A stretch of DNA of 64,000 nt from Dyadobacter sp. 676. GTDB taxonomy: Bacteria > Bacteroidota > Bacteroidia > Cytophagales > Spirosomataceae. The stretch covers positions 2,728,001-2,792,000 of the forward strand of contig NZ_CP159289.1 of assembly GCF_040448675.1 (NCBI RefSeq), given 5' to 3'. Under the pieces are notes generated by a model. The model ran no database searches, had not been told where the DNA came from, and saw nothing but the letters and a program-made list of their open reading frames with translations. The position numbers were made by a program, and so were the translations under genes. Shown here one piece after another: positions 48,631-56,466 of this stretch (position 1 is the first letter of the stretch; each line of letters begins with the position of its first letter).

Positions 48631-49553
48631 GCGCTTTTGGTTTTGGCAAACGATACCAGGATCCCGCCCGCGATGATCAGCAACATGCCCGTCAGCATCG
48701 ACAGCGACGGGATCGCTTCACCCATCAGAAAGCCTATCAGCACAGAAAAAAGAATATTGGAATAGCCCACAGCGGCCACGCGCCCGGCTTTGTCGTAGGT
48801 AAAAGACTGCGTCAGCATTTTCTGGCCCAGCAATGCAGTCAATCCCAAAGCCAGGAAACCCAGCCACTGCCAGGTATTCTCCGGCCATTTGAATGTCCCG
48901 ATCAGAAAGTCCAGATGTTCCATTGGATAATAGGTCCCGGCTACCATCGACAAAACAGGCATTACAATACCACTAAGCATGAATGACAGAATAATGGCGC
49001 GCGTATCGTACACCACGCCCAGTTGCCGGATCGAGAGATAGGAAACCGCCGTCAGCAATGCATTGCCCAAACCGAGTGCGTTGTCCCGCAACGACGAAGA
49101 AAGATCCGGCCGGAATACAAACAAAATGCCCGTGAACCCCACAAAGATCGCCATCCATTCCTTGGAATTCAGCGTTTCACCAATGAGCAGCCAGGAAAAA
49201 AGCGCGAGAAATATGGGATAGGTGTATTGATAGGTCGATGCGCGTCCGAGACCCAGCGTCTGGATCGCGTAAAAAAGCATATAAAGCGATAAAGTACCAA
49301 CTATGCCTCTGAAAACGAGCAGCCCGAGCTTGCCTCCCTCCTGCTTCAGCGGCCGTTGCCATATACTGCTGATGATGAAAACCACCCCGACGATGTTCCT
49401 GAAAAACACCAGTTCCACAATGTGGAATTCCCTGCCGAGCCATTTTGAGATCGCCGAGGTGAGCGAAAAGAAAAATGCCGCGCCCAGCATGAGGTAAATG
49501 CCTTTCAGGGGCGACGGGTTCGGGGAATTTTCAGCAGGAGTGGCCAAAAGCAT
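48627..49553 (-). CDS. EamA/DMT family transporter
   Basis: A 308-residue membrane protein with ten hydrophobic helices in two EamA repeats. The first begins GIYLMLGAAFFFSLTSAISK, with VFFRNIVGVVFIISSIW and GEXL-like LLIGETLNSKEWMAIFVGF. The second ends VLIGFLMGEAIPSLSMLTGM, LLIIAGGILVSFAKTK. It is a drug/metabolite transporter, exporting amino acids or other small metabolites; the substrate is unknown. A -7 box on the minus strand at 49567-49574 puts the transcript start only a few bases before the ATG. Confidence 0.9.
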   Translation of the reverse strand: MLLATPAENSPNPSPLKGIYLMLGAAFFFSLTSAISKWLGREFHIVELVFFRNIVGVVFIISSIWQRPLKQEGGKLGLLVFRGIVGTLSLYMLFYAIQTLGLGRASTYQYTYPIFLALFSWLLIGETLNSKEWMAIFVGFTGILFVFRPDLSSSLRDNALGLGNALLTAVSYLSIRQLGVVYDTRAIILSFMLSGIVMPVLSMVAGTYYPMEHLDFLIGTFKWPENTWQWLGFLALGLTALLGQKMLTQSFTYDKAGRVAAVGYSNILFSVLIGFLMGEAIPSLSMLTGMLLIIAGGILVSFAKTKSA

Positions 49554-49566
49554 TCAGAATTTGGCG

Positions 49567-49574
49567 CAAAGATA
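49567..49574 (-). promoter_or_regulatory. -7 promoter element for the EamA transporter gene
   Basis: TATCTTTG on the minus strand fits TAnnTTTG. It is 13 bp upstream of the start codon at 49553, so the leader would be very short. Confidence 0.5.
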
Positions 49575-49612
49575 GCGGTTATCGCAAAGAACCGAAAGTC
49601 GGAGGAAATGTC

Positions 49613-49620
49613 TAACTTTG
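49613..49620 (+). promoter_or_regulatory. -7 promoter element for the cobalamin riboswitch operon
   Basis: TAACTTTG fits TAnnTTTG and lies just in front of the riboswitch, at the distance expected for a transcript starting near 49627. Confidence 0.55.
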
Positions 49621-49628
49621 CGCCCGCT

Positions 49629-49800
49629 TGGTGCCATATGCTGCTTCTGTTCAGCAATTAGGCTTAAAAGGGAATTCCGCGCGAACCGGAAGCTGTCCCC
49701 GCAACTGTTAGTCTGCCCAAACGTGCCCGCACTCCATGCCACTGTTTCAAAAACGGGAAGGCGCCGGACACGAACGACGAGCCAGGAGACCTGCCAGAGC
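49629..49800 (+). ncRNA. Cobalamin (B12) riboswitch
   Basis: The segment contains the conserved landmarks in order: AAAAGGGAA (49669-49677), CCGGAAGCTGTCCCCGCAAC followed by TGTTAG, the late GCCACTGTTTC with ACGGGAAGGC, and GACGAGCCAGGAGACCTGCC at the 3' side (the B12-box region). Cobalamin riboswitches switch off translation or transcription when adenosylcobalamin or another B12 form is bound. It lies 61 bp before a BtuB-like TonB receptor gene, which confirms the context. No obvious terminator follows, so control at translation is likelier. End positions are approximate. Confidence 0.92.
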
Positions 49801-49861
49801 ATTTGATCGGACCGTTTTCGGAGGAAAGACAGAAGATCGCCGCCAATCGCAGTGAAACAGG

Positions 49862-51784
49862 GTGCTAACCAACCGGAGATTTCTGATTAAACCAGTATTA
49901 TGGGCAAGCGTGGCTTTCGCATCGCCCGCTCATGCGCAAACCGACTCCATCGCACTCGAAACAGTGACCGTCAGGGGCTTTGTACCGGAACGTTTCATGA
50001 GTGGCCTCAAAATCCAGGCGATCGATTCGGCGATGCTCGCGCAGGCGCGTTTCCAGAACATCAGCGACGTACTTTCGACATTTACGCCTATCGCTTTTAA
50101 AAATTACGGTCCGGGGCAACTGGGTACTGCTTCATTCAGAGGCACGTCCGCGAATCATACGGCAGTTCTCTGGAATGGGCTGAATATTAATGCTCCCACA
50201 CTTGGCCAAACCGATTTTTCCACTATCCCTGTGGCGGGTTTCGACAGGCTTTCCGTTCAATTCGGGTCGGCCGCGAGCATTGTAGGGTCCGATGCGGTCG
50301 GAGGAAGCATCCTGCTGGGCAGTGATGTACCCAAAAGCCCTTTTCACATATCCATCGGAAGGCAGGAAGAGAGTTTTGACAATCGCCAGACCCGGGCGGA
50401 TATTCGCTACGTAACGGTTTTAAACAGGCAATGGTCGTTTTCGGGAAAAACGGCGGTTTACGACGGCCGGATGAACAACAATTACCGGAATCCCGTGCGA
50501 AAGGGTTACCTGCTTTTGCCTACCGAGACTTTCCAGAAAGGCATTGTACAGGATTTATTCCTGCAAGCTAAAAACGACCGGGAAATTTCTGCGCACGTGT
50601 GGCTCACGGATAACAAACTAACCTTAACGCCCGACGACGAACAGGGCCGGGAAATGACGCGCACGACAGCCTATCGCACCATGCTTCGCTATCGGGTGCG
50701 CTCGCTCACATTACGAACAGCATGGGTACGCGACATAATCGACTATGCCAAGGGCGACCTTTCACAACCCGATCATTCCGTAACGGATAAAATCGCCACG
50801 CGGATCGAGAATGACTTTTCGTTGCGCCCGGGAGCTAAGCCCAATCCGTTGTCCATCAAAACCGGGAGCGAATGGACGCACTATCGCTCGCGCGTGCCCG
50901 GCTATGTGTACTCGCCCGTGGCTGAAAACCGGACAGACGTTTTTTTGCTTACCCGCTGGCAGCCTGCCTCCCGAATCACGGTTTCCGTCAATCTCCGGCA
51001 AGGATTTGTTACCGGATTTAACCCGCCATTCACGCCGTCCGCCGGTGTGGAGCATCGTTTGATCCGGAAAAAACTTTATAATCTCTCCCTGAAAGGTTCA
51101 TACGGGCGCAGCTACCGCGTCCCTACTCTGAACGAACGCCACTGGAAAGGCCTCGGTAACCCGGATATCCGCCCGGAAACGGGATGGAATAAAGAAATTG
51201 GAATAGAACAAACATTGAAATCCACGTCGGGAAGCACATGGCGGGCTTCGGTGACTCTTTACCATAACCGCGTTAAGGACTGGACCTACTGGAATCCGTC
51301 CAGAAGTTACCGTGTCGAAAACCTGCAACAGATCCTGGCCCGCGGGGTCGAACTGCAAACGAATTACCTGCATACAACGGAGCTCCGGCAAGCCGGGGTG
51401 GATGCCGGTTATGCATTTAACCGGAGCAGCCAGGAAAAGGCTTACGATAATTACTCCGAAGAAATCGTTGGCAAGCAGCTTGTTTTTGTGCCGGAGCATA
51501 CGGCCTATGTCAATGCATTTTTTCAGCATAAATCCACCCGCATTACCGGACAGTTCCAGGCAGCCAGCCGACGTTACACAACATTCGATAATTCACAGTT
51601 TCTCGATGGCTATGGTTTGGTAAATCTCCTGGCCGAAACAACCATCTCCCTTGGTAAGGTAAGGGGCCGCATACAGGGACAGATCCGCAATCTGACCAAC
51701 ACGTTTTATTTAAATGTCAGAAATAATGCGATGCCGGGAAGAAGTTTTGCATTAAGTTTAACTTTTAGTTACGATTCTCAATAA
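49862..51784 (+). CDS. btuB: TonB-dependent cobalamin receptor, BtuB-like
   Basis: A 640-residue outer-membrane receptor with a GTG start at 49862 and a signal peptide (about residues 1-25, ending SPAHAQ). The plug domain begins with the TonB-box-like TDSIALETVTVRG and includes ISDVLSTFTPIAFKNYGPGQ and SFRGTSANHTAVLWNGLNIN. It then has VQFGSAASIVGSDAVGGSIL. The barrel follows and ends FALSLTFSYDSQ. It lacks the carboxypeptidase-like N-terminal extension of SusC proteins. The riboswitch upstream and the beta-propeller lipoprotein downstream (4-bp gap) mark it as the B12 transporter. No ATG is available at the N-terminus. Confidence 0.9.
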   Translation: MLTNRRFLIKPVLWASVAFASPAHAQTDSIALETVTVRGFVPERFMSGLKIQAIDSAMLAQARFQNISDVLSTFTPIAFKNYGPGQLGTASFRGTSANHTAVLWNGLNINAPTLGQTDFSTIPVAGFDRLSVQFGSAASIVGSDAVGGSILLGSDVPKSPFHISIGRQEESFDNRQTRADIRYVTVLNRQWSFSGKTAVYDGRMNNNYRNPVRKGYLLLPTETFQKGIVQDLFLQAKNDREISAHVWLTDNKLTLTPDDEQGREMTRTTAYRTMLRYRVRSLTLRTAWVRDIIDYAKGDLSQPDHSVTDKIATRIENDFSLRPGAKPNPLSIKTGSEWTHYRSRVPGYVYSPVAENRTDVFLLTRWQPASRITVSVNLRQGFVTGFNPPFTPSAGVEHRLIRKKLYNLSLKGSYGRSYRVPTLNERHWKGLGNPDIRPETGWNKEIGIEQTLKSTSGSTWRASVTLYHNRVKDWTYWNPSRSYRVENLQQILARGVELQTNYLHTTELRQAGVDAGYAFNRSSQEKAYDNYSEEIVGKQLVFVPEHTAYVNAFFQHKSTRITGQFQAASRRYTTFDNSQFLDGYGLVNLLAETTISLGKVRGRIQGQIRNLTNTFYLNVRNNAMPGRSFALSLTFSYDSQ

Positions 51785-51788
51785 ATCA

Positions 51789-52874
51789 ATGAAAATGAAA
51801 AAACAGTTAGCCAGTTCATTAGCAGTAGTTTTTACAGCCCTGGGAGCATGGTCGTGCGACCAGAGTGACCCGGCTCCGAAAGGGGATTTCGTGAGTGGTG
51901 TTTTTGTAATGAATGAAGGTAATTTCCTGCAAAATAACGGCGCTATCTCCTTTTTTCCCCGTGAAAACAACACCGCCAACGCCGACATTTTCGCCGCAGT
52001 CAATGGAAAAGCGCTGAATGGCGGGGTGCAGGACTATACGGCGTCGGGAGAACAAGGCATCATCCTGGTCGACAATTCCTCGGCGGGCCAGGACAAAGTA
52101 CAGTTCGTTAACCGGTATACTTTCAAAGACGAAGGAGTCATCGGAGCGCCCGACATCGAGAATCCCCGGGAAGTTGTAATCGCCGGCAGAAAAGCATATG
52201 TGTCGTGCTGGGGCACCAACGCCGACTACAAATACAGCACCGGTTATATTGCGGTGATCGATATAAATACAAAAAAGGTGACCAAGAAAATCGACATCGC
52301 GAAAGGACCAGAAAACCTGGTTCTGAGCAATGGAAAACTGTTTGTAGGTACCACTACCTTTACCAACGGCAACATTCTTACGGTTATCAACACGAACACC
52401 GATGAAATCGCCCAGTCGATCCCTATGGAAGGGGTAGTTACGCCGATAGGCATCGACGCAAACGGCAAATTATGGATCAATGCGGGGATCAAAGCCGTAC
52501 GGCTGAATCCTGAGTCGCTTACGTCCGAAGCCACTTTGGCGATCGGGACCGACGCCACCAAAGTGCCGGGTTCCTTCACAATGAGTTCCGACCTCAAAAC
52601 AGTCTTCTTTGTATTGACACAATACGACGCCAATTTCAACCCGTCGGGTAAAACCTACAAATTCGGTATTACCGATTCTCAGGTGGACCTCAGCAAGCCC
52701 TTTATCGGCCGTTATTTTACAGGCTTGACAATCGATCCGTCTCAAGGCCTGCTTTACGCAGCCGTGACGCCGTCCCAGGCGCAGTCGGGCTATGCGATAC
52801 GTTATCGCGTCGATGGAAACCTGGTCGATTCGGTGAAAGTCGGTATCGCCCCAACAGGATTTTTCTTTCAATAA
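51789..52874 (+). CDS. DUF5074-type beta-propeller surface lipoprotein, BtuG-like
   Basis: A 361-residue protein with a lipoprotein signal (ALGAWSC, lipid Cys at about 23) followed by DQSDPAPKGD, acidic residues that fit surface export. The rest consists of YncE/DUF5074-like beta-propeller blades: GVFVMNEGNFLQNNGAISFF, GYIAVIDINTKKVTKKIDI, LFVGTTTFTNGNILTVINTN, and GLTIDPSQGLLYAAVTPSQA. In Bacteroides, BtuG is a surface beta-propeller lipoprotein that captures B12 and hands it to BtuB. Position under the same riboswitch suggests the same task here. That role is inferred from fold and context. Confidence 0.85.
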   Translation: MKMKKQLASSLAVVFTALGAWSCDQSDPAPKGDFVSGVFVMNEGNFLQNNGAISFFPRENNTANADIFAAVNGKALNGGVQDYTASGEQGIILVDNSSAGQDKVQFVNRYTFKDEGVIGAPDIENPREVVIAGRKAYVSCWGTNADYKYSTGYIAVIDINTKKVTKKIDIAKGPENLVLSNGKLFVGTTTFTNGNILTVINTNTDEIAQSIPMEGVVTPIGIDANGKLWINAGIKAVRLNPESLTSEATLAIGTDATKVPGSFTMSSDLKTVFFVLTQYDANFNPSGKTYKFGITDSQVDLSKPFIGRYFTGLTIDPSQGLLYAAVTPSQAQSGYAIRYRVDGNLVDSVKVGIAPTGFFFQ

Positions 52875-52901
52875 GGGTTAATACGCCACGTCAAAGGTGG
52901 G

Positions 52902-52959
52902 ATATCAGCGTAGCCGAAGCCTGATGGCGACATGCCACGGGTCCTGGCTACGCTGATAT
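52902..52959. repeat. Long perfect inverted repeat downstream of the B12 operon
   Basis: ATATCAGCGTAGCC (52902-52915) and GGCTACGCTGATAT (52946-52959) are perfect complements. The 30-nt loop contains a smaller TGGC/GCCA stem. There is no T run on either side, so it is not a normal intrinsic terminator. It may be a REP-like element, a protein-binding site or a stabilising 3' hairpin of the B12 operon. Confidence 0.7.
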
Positions 52960-52968
52960 TGCTCAAAC

Positions 52969-52996
52969 AAAAAAAGTCTCCCAAACGGAAGACTTT
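52969..52996 (-). terminator. Rho-independent terminator after the TPR gene
   Basis: On the minus strand the stem AAAGTCTTCC/GGGAGACTTT (10 bp with one wobble) and a 4-nt loop are followed by seven T. It lies 21 bp after the stop codon of the TPR gene. Confidence 0.85.
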
Positions 52997-53016
52997 GCAA
53001 TCCCGGAAGAATACGT

Positions 53017-53757
53017 TTACTTGAAAAATCCCTGGGGATCGGGCATTTTGGCTTTCAGAAGCTCCACAAAGTCGAGATTCAGCTGGCTGAAATCAAGGAC
53101 CCGGCCTTTGTGCAGGTGCTCCCAGGATTTATCAAGCTCATCGAGGTTGTAATGCAGCAGCGCCAGGTTGTATTGGCCCAATGCATAAGTCGAATCAAGC
53201 GCGACAGCGCGTTTGAGCACCTCGCTTGCCTCTTCCAGTTCCTCCTTACGGCTTGTGATCGCGTACAATTTGAGCTGTACGGTCGACAAATCCACCAGCA
53301 GCGGCACATTGTCGCCCTGCAAGCTGACTCCTTTGCTCAGCATTCTTTTGGCGTCCACCCAGTTTTCGCGTTGGTAAGACACAACACCAAGCCCCCAGTA
53401 GGCCTCCACGTTTTTGTCATTCAGGAGTTGGGCAAGGTTAAAACGGTAGCAGGCGGTGTCCAGAGAACCTTCCTGCAAATATTCCCACGCGCGGGTGGCG
53501 AAGAAGCTGCTTGCTTCCGCCCGCGTCGAGAACGATTTGTCACAATCACTCAGGAATTTAATCTCTTCATCAATCTGCTCCGATGTCTTACTCACTTCCC
53601 CGAAGAGCGGGGTAATCCGCCTTTCATTCAAATTGAGAGGCTTTTTAGGGGCTACGTTTGTATCTGTGCTTGTACCCGCGCTTGCCAGATGCGTGTTTTG
53701 AGCAAGGCTCATTACAGGTATCAGGAGGGCAAGCCAAATTACAACAGATTCTTTCAT
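53017..53757 (-). CDS. Exported tetratricopeptide-repeat protein
   Basis: A 246-residue protein with a signal peptide (about residues 1-19, ending VMSLAQ). It then has a Thr/Lys-rich stretch and four or so TPR-like helical pairs: AWEYLQEGSLDTACYRFNLA, VEAYWGLGVVSYQRENWVDA, LEEASEVLKRAVALDSTYAL, and GQYNLALLHYNLDELDKSWE. Such proteins are periplasmic scaffolds; no partner can be named. It is a single gene with its own terminator, upstream and on the same strand as nothing else. It lies between the B12 operon and the DEAD-box helicase gene. Confidence 0.85.
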   Translation of the reverse strand: MKESVVIWLALLIPVMSLAQNTHLASAGTSTDTNVAPKKPLNLNERRITPLFGEVSKTSEQIDEEIKFLSDCDKSFSTRAEASSFFATRAWEYLQEGSLDTACYRFNLAQLLNDKNVEAYWGLGVVSYQRENWVDAKRMLSKGVSLQGDNVPLLVDLSTVQLKLYAITSRKEELEEASEVLKRAVALDSTYALGQYNLALLHYNLDELDKSWEHLHKGRVLDFSQLNLDFVELLKAKMPDPQGFFK

Positions 53758-53825
53758 AATTGACTTTAATAGAAGAACAGGTTTCTATTGTCCAAGTTAA
53801 ACGGTTTTATTGGAATTGTATTGCA

Positions 53826-55166
53826 TTACCTGCGTTTACTTCTTCCGCCCGTTGGCCTGCGCCCCTTACCGGTATTCCCCGGCGACCGCTTCGCAGGCGG
53901 CGGTGCCTGCCACTTTTTCTCATGAAATGCACCCTTGAATGTCGGATCTTCCTTGCGGCGCTGGTTGTCGATCTCGCGCAACATATCCTGCCGCTCCTGG
54001 AATGGTGTTTCCGTAATAGTTACTTCATCCGGAAACCTGGCTCTCGGGATTTCCATACGGATCATTGCTTCGATCTTCCGGATATGGTATTCGTCGGCAA
54101 TCGTCATAAATGTGATTGCGCTGCCCACATTGTTGGCCCGGCCGGTCCGCCCGATCCGGTGCACATAGTCTTCATAGATAAGCGGTACATCGAAATTGAT
54201 CACGTGGCTCACCTCGGTAATATCGATCCCCCGCGCCACTACGTCCGTAGCGACCATCACCCTTATTTGCCCTTCTCTGAATGCCTCCATCGCATTGATA
54301 CGGGTATTCTGGCCCTTATTGGCGTGGATCACCCGTAGTTGCGCCTCCGGGACCGCCCTGTTCAACAGATTCTGATGGACAAGCCCGGCTACCTCGCGGC
54401 TGCGTGTGAATACGAGCACGCGTGTGAAGGTCTCTTTATCTTCCAGCAAATAGGATAGCAAATTGATTTTCGTTCGGAAATTCGGTACCTCGTAAATGGT
54501 CTGCGTCACCATTTCGGCGGCGGTAGCCTGAGGGGTAATCTCGATGCGCGTCGGGAATTCGAGAAATTCGTAGGAAAGATTCTCCACCTTCCCCGAAAAT
54601 GTCGCCGAGAAAAGCATATTCTGCCTTTTGCGCGGGATCACTTCAAGCAGCTTGCGGATTTGGGGCATAAAACCCATATCCATCATTTTATCGGCCTCGT
54701 CGAGCACCATCACATTCAAATGCTTCACAACGATCTCTTCCTGGAAATACAGGTCCATAAACCGTCCGGGTGTCGCTACGACGATGTCGACACCCTTACG
54801 CAATGCTTCGATCTGCGTTTTCGGGCCTACGCCACCGTAAAGTACCACGGTACGGATATCGGTATACTTGCCGAGCTGAATAATGGCCTCCGATATTTGC
54901 ATCGCCAGCTCGCGGGTAGGCGCCAGAATCAACGCCCTGGGATGCTGCCCCTGGGCATATTTGATGCGCATTAACAAAGGCAATGTATATGCGGCGGTCT
55001 TGCCGGTGCCGGTCTGGGCGATCCCTAAGATGTCCTGTCCTGCCAGCGCCACGGGGATCGCCTGTTCCTGGATGGGGGTTGGTTCGGTATAACCCGCTTC
55101 TTCGATTGCATCGAGCAATTGGCGGTTGAGCTTGAACTGCCCGAATGAGTTTTGCGTCTCTTGCAT
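53826..55166 (-). CDS. DEAD-box ATP-dependent RNA helicase (RhlE/CsdA-like)
   Basis: A 446-residue helicase. The Q motif ([20 protein letters not shown] followed by [13 protein letters not shown]) opens the protein. Next come Walker [12 protein letters not shown], Ia [16 protein letters not shown], the DEAD box [16 protein letters not shown], and motif [11 protein letters not shown] basic Pro/Gly/Arg-rich tail (about residues 410-446, ending [12 protein letters not shown]) is expected for RNA binding. It unwinds RNA in ribosome assembly or decay. A -7 box sits directly in front of the start codon, which suggests a leaderless or nearly leaderless mRNA. Confidence 0.94.
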   Translation of the reverse strand: MQETQNSFGQFKLNRQLLDAIEEAGYTEPTPIQEQAIPVALAGQDILGIAQTGTGKTAAYTLPLLMRIKYAQGQHPRALILAPTRELAMQISEAIIQLGKYTDIRTVVLYGGVGPKTQIEALRKGVDIVVATPGRFMDLYFQEEIVVKHLNVMVLDEADKMMDMGFMPQIRKLLEVIPRKRQNMLFSATFSGKVENLSYEFLEFPTRIEITPQATAAEMVTQTIYEVPNFRTKINLLSYLLEDKETFTRVLVFTRSREVAGLVHQNLLNRAVPEAQLRVIHANKGQNTRINAMEAFREGQIRVMVATDVVARGIDITEVSHVINFDVPLIYEDYVHRIGRTGRANNVGSAITFMTIADEYHIRKIEAMIRMEIPRARFPDEVTITETPFQERQDMLREIDNQRRKEDPTFKGAFHEKKWQAPPPAKRSPGNTGKGRRPTGGRSKRR

Positions 55167-55170
55167 GGCG

Positions 55171-55178
55171 CAAAGGTA
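55171..55178 (-). promoter_or_regulatory. -7 promoter element adjoining the DEAD-box helicase start
   Basis: TACCTTTG on the minus strand fits TAnnTTTG and ends only 4 bp from the ATG (55166). Transcription would start at or within a few bases of the start codon. Confidence 0.55.
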
Positions 55179-55203
55179 CGAAAACTAAAACGGTAGCCCG
55201 CCA

Positions 55204-56200
55204 TCAGCCTTTCACAACGTCGTCCACAAGCCCGGCTGAGCCGATATACAAGGGCGACCGCTGGTGGAACGATTGCGGCACGATGTCGAGGATGCTGCCA
55301 AAACCGTCGCTCGCTTTCCCGCCTGATTTTTCGGCGATAAATGCCAGCGGATAGCATTCGTATAACAGTCTCAGCTTTCCTTTCGGATCTTTTTTTAGTA
55401 GATGGATAGAGGTAAATCCCTCCCTTGAGCATATTTCTGTGAAAATCGCCCACGAGCGAGCCGATGTAGCGTGCACTGAAATTTCTGGACTTGCACTGCG
55501 CGATGTATTGCTGCACAAATGCCGGATAACTGTGATAATGCCCCTCATTCACGGAATAGATCATTCCGTCGGCCGGGGTTCCCATGTTTTTATGCGATAA
55601 AATAAACTCGCCCAGCGAATGGTCATAGGTAAAGCCATTTACACCGTCGCCGGTGGAGTAAACGAGCATCGTCGACGAGCCGTAAAGAATATACCCCGCA
55701 GCTACCTGCTTTCGGCCGCCTTGCAGGAAATCTTCCCGCGAGGCAGGGCCGTTAATCGGCGTTACCCGCCTGTAAATGGAGAAAATAGAGCCGATCGATA
55801 CATTGACGTCGATATTGGAAGAGCCATCGAGCGGGTCCATGGCTACCACGTACTTCCCGTGATTGTTACCGGTGTGTATAATGTCCTCTTCTTCCTCGGA
55901 AAGGATCGCACAAACCTCACCTCCATTCTTCAATGCGCGGATAAAGCGGATATTGGCGACGATATCGAGCTTTTGCTGGTTTTCGCCCTGCACATTCTCC
56001 GTCCCGTTCCCGCCCGCAATATCGATCAGCCCGGCACGGTTAATTTCCCGGTTGATGATTTTTCCCGCGAGCGCGATGTCGCGCAGCAGTTGAGATAACT
56101 CGCCCGTCGCGTACGGAAATGCACTCTGGCTGTGCATAATAAACCGGTCGAGCGTAACGCCCACCGGGACCGCTAATTCCTGTACTGTTTTCGTCGCCAT
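55204..56200 (-). CDS. fbp: Fructose-1,6-bisphosphatase class I, frameshifted
   Basis: The enzyme hydrolyses fructose 1,6-bisphosphate in gluconeogenesis. The frame from 56200 shows [30 protein letters not shown], the metal-site motif [20 protein letters not shown] and [11 protein letters not shown], then breaks at a T7 run (55390-55396, A7 on the coding strand). With one A fewer it continues [28 protein letters not shown] and [14 protein letters not shown] to 55204, giving 331 residues, the normal length. Without correction the frame runs out into the helicase gene with an unrelated basic tail. The break is most likely a sequence error. Confidence 0.92.
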
Positions 56201-56407
56201 AGCATGTTGAGTTTCATGAGACTGGCGGGAAATTTACGTCCGGTTTTTTCCTATTTCCAAACAGTTCGAACTAATAAATTTTTTTAAAAATGAATATAAC
56301 TTTCTCTCTATTAATTCACTGATTAGTCCTAAGGGTGAGCTAATTACGCGGTCGTCGTGTTGCACTTTTTAAATGTCCAATCGACATTAATCCGTATTTC
56401 TTAAATA

Positions 56408-56441
56408 TAAAAAAGCACAAAGCGCTAACGCCCTGTGCTTT
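56408..56441 (-). terminator. Terminator after valS
   Basis: AAAGCACA (56412-56419) and TGTGCTTT (56434-56441) pair around a loop that has a further small stem. The A run at 56408-56414 gives the U tract on the minus strand. The remaining 56201-56407 is AT-rich with no gene, and holds the fbp promoter region. Confidence 0.85.
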
Positions 56442-56466
56442 ATAAAAAAAGTTGTGTTTTCGACGT

